The notes under the pieces were generated by a model. The model was not told the origin of the DNA. It was given only the letters and a program-made list of their open reading frames with translations, and ran no database searches. Made by a program: the position numbers and the translations under genes. From assembly GCA_011051925.1 (NCBI GenBank), contig DRKE01000242.1:1-9418 (forward strand): a stretch of DNA of 9,418 bases. Direction: 5' to 3'. Positions 6,563-9,418 of this stretch are shown piece after piece. Position 1 is the first letter of the stretch, and each line of letters starts with the position of its first letter. The stretch comes from Deltaproteobacteria bacterium. Its GTDB lineage: Bacteria; Myxococcota_A; UBA9160; UBA4427.

Positions 6563-6595
6563 TCGTCCGACCGACAGCTCGCTCGTGTCGGACGA
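6563..6595. promoter_or_regulatory. Perfect 9-bp inverted repeat in the divergent hydratase / aldo-keto reductase promoter region
   Basis: TCGTCCGAC (6563-6571) and GTCGGACGA (6587-6595) are exact reverse complements separated by 15 nt. The centre is about 59 bp from the MaoC start and 57 bp from the reductase start, so a dimeric regulator bound here could control both. A possible plus-strand -10, TATACT, lies at 6529-6534 but has no good -35. The repeat could instead be a hairpin in the reductase leader RNA. Confidence 0.4.
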
Positions 6596-6622
6596 TCGAG
6601 CTCGCAGCTCCAGCCCGAAACC

Positions 6623-6627
6623 GGAGG
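6623..6627 (+). promoter_or_regulatory. Ribosome binding site deciding the start of the aldo/keto reductase
   Basis: GGAGG ends 8 nt before ATG 6636. It fixes this start over the open frame reaching back to 6438 and over the out-of-frame ATG at 6628, which abuts the site and has no spacing. Confidence 0.75.
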
Positions 6628-6635
6628 ATGGGGAC

Positions 6636-8192
6636 ATGGCATTCGAGAAGGGCACGACGGGTCGGAAGGTCGGCATCGTCGTCATCGTCGCCCTGGTCGT
6701 GGGTTATGCGATCAGCGGGAACTTCCTCTACCACGCCGTCATCGGGCTGGACGCGAGTGCCTTCCCGGCGGGCGAATGGATCCAACGTACCTTCGCCCCC
6801 GACATGTCGAACGCGGTCGGGGGCCTCTTTCTCGGTCTCCTGACCCTGGTCCTGATTCCGATCGTCGCCATCGTGGTCGTCCTGCTGGCTCGCGACGGCA
6901 GGAGAGGGCCGGCGGAACCGGGGCGCCGACGCTTTCTCGAGACGGCTGCGATCGGATCGAGTGCGCTCGTCGCCGGCCTGGTCGGGGCGGTCGGTCATGC
7001 GCTGTTCGGGATCGGGAAGGAGGGGAATGGCTGGTGGGCGATCAGCAATCACATCAGTTCGGACGAAGGCGTCGTCAAGACGAACCCGATCTGGGAAGAC
7101 GCCTGGAAGGGGGCCCGCGTCGAGGACTATCGCCGCCTGGGTCGGACCGGGTGGCGCGTCTCCGATACGGTGCTCGGGGCGGGGCGCTTGCGGGGCGACG
7201 AGGCGTGGAAGATCGTGACGGCCGCCCTCGATCGGGGCGTCAACTACATCGACACGGCACCGGACTACTCGACGGCCGGAAGTGAACGGGTCGTCGGTCG
7301 CGCCCTGCGCGATTTTCCGCGGGACCAGGTCTTCCTGGCGACGAAATTCTGCACGCCGATCGGTCATCTTCCCGCCGGTACGCCCGTCGCACGCTACAAG
7401 GAAGTCATCCACGACAGCCTGCGGCGACTCGACACGGACTACGTGGATCTCGTCCACATCCATTCGTGTGACGAGGTCGACCGCTTGATGGACGAGAACG
7501 TGCACGAGGCCTTCGACCAGCTGAAGGCCGAGGGCAAGGTGCGTTTTCTCGGTGTGTCGACGCATACGCCCCGTCTCGTCGAGGTCGCCAACACGGCGAT
7601 CGACTCGGGGCGCTTCGACGTGATGATGCTCGCCTACCATCATGGGATCTGGCCGGAGCTGGGCCGGATCATCGATCGTGCCCACGACGAACAGGACATG
7701 GGCATCGTCGCGATGAAGACGCTCAAGGGCGCGAAGCACAGGAATCTCGAGGACTACCGGGATCGGAACACCTACGCCCAGGCCGCCCTGAAATGGGTCC
7801 ATGAGAATCCCCATGTCTCCTGTGCCGTGATCTCCTTCTTCGAGATGCAGCATGTCGACGAATACCTCTACGCTTCGGGCAAGAGGCTCGCGGGCGAGGA
7901 CGTGGCGATCCTCGAGCGATACGACCGTGCGATCGTCGGATCCTATTGTGCGCCCCATTGCGGCGCCTGCCTCGAGAGCTGCCCGAAAGGGGTCCCGATC
8001 CACGACGTCCTGCGCCATCGGATGTACTTCGAGGACTACGGCTCCGAGAAGGAGGCGATGTCGCTCTATGCGAAGCTCGAGGTCGATGCGTCGGCCTGTG
8101 CCGATTGTCCGGCGCCCTGTCTCGGCAGCTGTCCGCTCGGGATCCCGATTCCCGATCGCATGAAGGGGGCGCACGAACTCCTTTCGATGTAG
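6636..8192 (+). CDS. Membrane-anchored, probably Tat-exported aldo/keto reductase with two 4Fe-4S motifs
   Basis: The product has 518 residues. The N-terminus has two transmembrane helices (about 12-34 and 61-85), then an arginine-rich loop with a twin-arginine motif RRRFLE (97-102) leading into a third helix (103-125). Residues 165-430 are an aldo/keto reductase barrel with the full tetrad Asp206, Tyr211, Lys237 and His276. The C-terminus has two cysteine clusters, each ending Cys-Pro: Cys438/442/445/449 and Cys488/491/495/499, fit for two [4Fe-4S] clusters. Charge distribution places the N-terminus and the 86-102 loop inside, so the catalytic domain would face the periplasm, folded with its clusters before Tat transport. 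Ferredoxin-type aldo/keto reductases with Tat signals are known; the two preceding helices are unusual. Electrons may pass between the quinone pool or a partner and the active site, but this is inference. The substrate is unknown. Confidence 0.85.
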   Translation: MAFEKGTTGRKVGIVVIVALVVGYAISGNFLYHAVIGLDASAFPAGEWIQRTFAPDMSNAVGGLFLGLLTLVLIPIVAIVVVLLARDGRRGPAEPGRRRFLETAAIGSSALVAGLVGAVGHALFGIGKEGNGWWAISNHISSDEGVVKTNPIWEDAWKGARVEDYRRLGRTGWRVSDTVLGAGRLRGDEAWKIVTAALDRGVNYIDTAPDYSTAGSERVVGRALRDFPRDQVFLATKFCTPIGHLPAGTPVARYKEVIHDSLRRLDTDYVDLVHIHSCDEVDRLMDENVHEAFDQLKAEGKVRFLGVSTHTPRLVEVANTAIDSGRFDVMMLAYHHGIWPELGRIIDRAHDEQDMGIVAMKTLKGAKHRNLEDYRDRNTYAQAALKWVHENPHVSCAVISFFEMQHVDEYLYASGKRLAGEDVAILERYDRAIVGSYCAPHCGACLESCPKGVPIHDVLRHRMYFEDYGSEKEAMSLYAKLEVDASACADCPAPCLGSCPLGIPIPDRMKGAHELLSM

Positions 8193-8287
8193 TGCGCGGG
8201 TCCCGATTCGAAAGGGAACGGCCGCGAAGCGGCGTCCGGCGCGGGGCGATCCGGGTCGGATGGCCCGTTCTTCAAGGCGCGGACGGG

Positions 8288-8602
8288 TCAGCTCGGAGGG
8301 GGTGCGATCCGATTCATCCGGGCGGCGAGATCGAAGTCGAGAGGGGTGATGGCGGGACCGTCCCTTCCAGGGACGTCGTGGGTGACGAGGGCGACGTCGA
8401 CGCGGTCGTAGACGTTCGACCATTCCGGATGGTGGTCGAGCTTCTCGGCGTGGAGCGCCGCCTGGGTCATGAAGCCGAAGGCTTCGACGAAGTTCCCGAA
8501 GCGGAAGCTGCGGCGGAGCCTGCCGCCTTCGAGATGCCAGCCGGGAAGGGTTTCCAGGCGGGATTCGATCTCCTCGGGGTCGAGCGCTTCGGGCCGTGCC
8601 AT
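8288..8602 (-). CDS. phhB: Pterin-4a-carbinolamine dehydratase (PhhB/PCD family)
   Basis: This 104-residue protein is the usual PCD size. The signature EKLDHHPEWSNVY (53-65) contains the catalytic pair His57-His58, followed by His75 in THD and a C-terminal LDFDLA segment with Asp89/Asp91. The family dehydrates 4a-hydroxytetrahydropterin made by aromatic amino acid hydroxylases, regenerating the pterin cofactor; it can also act in pterin metabolism without a hydroxylase. No phenylalanine hydroxylase gene is in the window. It starts 7 bp after the stop of the DHH phosphoesterase and is probably translated from the same message. Its 3' end faces the aldo/keto reductase with a 95-bp gap. Confidence 0.93.
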   Translation of the reverse strand: MARPEALDPEEIESRLETLPGWHLEGGRLRRSFRFGNFVEAFGFMTQAALHAEKLDHHPEWSNVYDRVDVALVTHDVPGRDGPAITPLDFDLAARMNRIAPPPS

Positions 8603-8609
8603 CGCTATC

Positions 8610-9418
8610 TCAGTCGTCCTCGCGATTGATCGCGCGAACGAAGGCGTCGAAGAGGGCGCTCCGGACCTGGGCGCGATCCGCGCGACCGTAGACCTCGCGG
8701 AAGGCCTTCAGTGGGATGATGCCCTTGGCCATGGATCGGTGGCCTCCGCCGACACCCAGGCCCTCGACGACGGCGCGGACGACTTCGCCCGCGGCGCGGA
8801 CATAACCCACGTTGCGAACCGAGAAGACGAGATCCCGCCCCACGGTCCCGACCGCGATGGCCCATTCGGCGCCCTCTGCCTGGAGCGCCATGTCGGCGAC
8901 CTGGGGAATCACGTCCTCCCGGACCCGACCCAGGACGAGAATGTGGATTCCGTCGCGGACTTCGGATTTGGCGAGTGCCCGGCCGAGCGCCTTCAGACCC
9001 GAGATCGGCAGGGCCGGACGCTCGATGCGACGCAGGAGTGCGGGGCTGTGGGATTGGTGGAGATAGGCGAAGGCGAGCATGTCGCGTTCGCTGGTCTCCC
9101 GTCCGAGATACTGGGTATCGCTCTTGATTCCATAGAGAAGAGCCGTCGCCAGTCGCGGATTGATCTCGGTCTTGGTTGCCCGGAGGTATTCCGTGAAGAT
9201 CGAAGAGGTCGCTCCGTAGTTCGTCCGGATGTCCTGGATCGTGGCGTGATAGCCCGTCCGTTCCGGATGATGATCGACCACGACGTCGATCTCGCGTAGC
9301 CGTTCGGGCGGATCGTCTCCGAAGACGTTCGGCTGGACATCGACGAGGACCAGCCCGTCGAACTCGTTGATCTCGTCGGGCGTGATGACGCGAACCTCGA
9401 TTCCGATCGCATCGCATA
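8610..9418 (-). CDS. DHH/DHHA1-family phosphoesterase (NrnA-like), N-terminus cut by the window edge
   Basis: 268 residues are visible, with no start codon inside the window that would include the first motifs. In visible numbering, LVDVQPN (24-30) holds a metal-binding Asp, DHHPE (48-52) is the DHH motif, GATSSI begins the next conserved helix, and SDTQYLGR carries another metal-ligand Asp. The C-terminal DHHA1 domain ends with GGGHRSMAKG (223-232), the substrate-binding GGGH loop. These manganese-dependent enzymes include oligoribonuclease/nanoRNase and pAp phosphatase (NrnA), cyclic-dinucleotide phosphodiesterases and RecJ. The lack of RecJ-type extra domains and the size fit the NrnA-like group, but substrate choice cannot be settled without the N-terminus. 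GTG 9281 falls inside the DHH region, so it cannot be the true start. It is probably co-transcribed with the PhhB-like gene. Confidence 0.88.
   Translation of the reverse strand, partial: CDAIGIEVRVITPDEINEFDGLVLVDVQPNVFGDDPPERLREIDVVVDHHPERTGYHATIQDIRTNYGATSSIFTEYLRATKTEINPRLATALLYGIKSDTQYLGRETSERDMLAFAYLHQSHSPALLRRIERPALPISGLKALGRALAKSEVRDGIHILVLGRVREDVIPQVADMALQAEGAEWAIAVGTVGRDLVFSVRNVGYVRAAGEVVRAVVEGLGVGGGHRSMAKGIIPLKAFREVYGRADRAQVRSALFDAFVRAINREDD

Noticed and set aside
6521..6685. N-terminal extension of the MaoC protein
   Set aside because: It would overlap the divergent reductase start; ATG 6520 has a ribosome site and gives the normal family length.
5438..7285. Plus-strand 615-codon open frame crossing nadE, the MaoC gene and the reductase start
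   Set aside because: It crosses genes on both strands and intergenic regions; the protein is low-complexity.
8221..8233. GCCGC-GAA-GCGGC hairpin between the convergent reductase and phhB genes as a terminator
   Set aside because: The stem is only 5 bp and no T-tract follows on either strand.
6528..8423. Minus-strand 631-codon open frame opposite the aldo/keto reductase
   Set aside because: Antisense shadow of a gene with an intact catalytic tetrad and cysteine clusters.

Overview
This 9,418-base window is GC-rich (roughly two thirds G+C by eye) and densely coded on both strands. It reads as a chromosomal segment of a Gram-negative bacterium: one enzyme carries an export signal with a lipobox-like cysteine, and another appears to be a Tat-dependent inner-membrane protein. 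The mix of a PheC-type dehydratase, a NodN-type MaoC hydratase, a choline/aminoglycoside-kinase-fold protein and strong G/C third-position bias would fit a deltaproteobacterial-type lineage (Myxococcota, Desulfobacterota or Binatia). That placement is an inference and is weak. I see no mobile element, tRNA, rRNA or CRISPR array.

Layout from left to right. (1) The 3' end of a queuosine-salvage (QNG1/DUF2419) gene enters from the left edge, followed by a small ArsP/DUF318-like membrane protein, both on +. (2) Convergent with, and overlapping, the membrane protein is a 483-residue exported fusion on -: a cyclohexadienyl dehydratase (PheC-like) domain followed by a secreted-type AroQ-gamma chorismate mutase. 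It should convert chorismate to prephenate to phenylpyruvate outside the cytoplasm. (3) A 463-bp divergent intergenic region holds three 16-bp direct repeats and precedes a + strand protein that joins an unrecognised N-terminal domain to a C-terminal cold-shock domain. An APH-fold phosphotransferase follows 18 bp later. (4) On -, a MaoC/NodN-type hydratase lies upstream of a two-domain glutamine-dependent NAD+ synthetase (NadE). (5) Divergent from the hydratase is a membrane-anchored aldo/keto reductase with two four-cysteine iron-sulfur motifs, apparently exported by an internal twin-arginine signal placed after two ordinary transmembrane helices. (6) Convergent with it, on -, is a tight pair: a DHH-family phosphoesterase (truncated at the right edge) and a pterin-4a-carbinolamine dehydratase (PhhB-like).

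The genes do not form one obvious pathway. Two themes recur. Aromatic amino acid metabolism is represented by the exported chorismate mutase/PheC fusion and the PhhB-like dehydratase, which in other bacteria partners phenylalanine hydroxylase. Nucleotide and cofactor housekeeping is represented by queuosine salvage, NAD synthesis and the DHH phosphoesterase. The best candidates for something less described are the PheC-AroQ fusion, the Sec-plus-Tat aldo/keto reductase, and the novel-domain cold-shock protein with its repeat-bearing leader.
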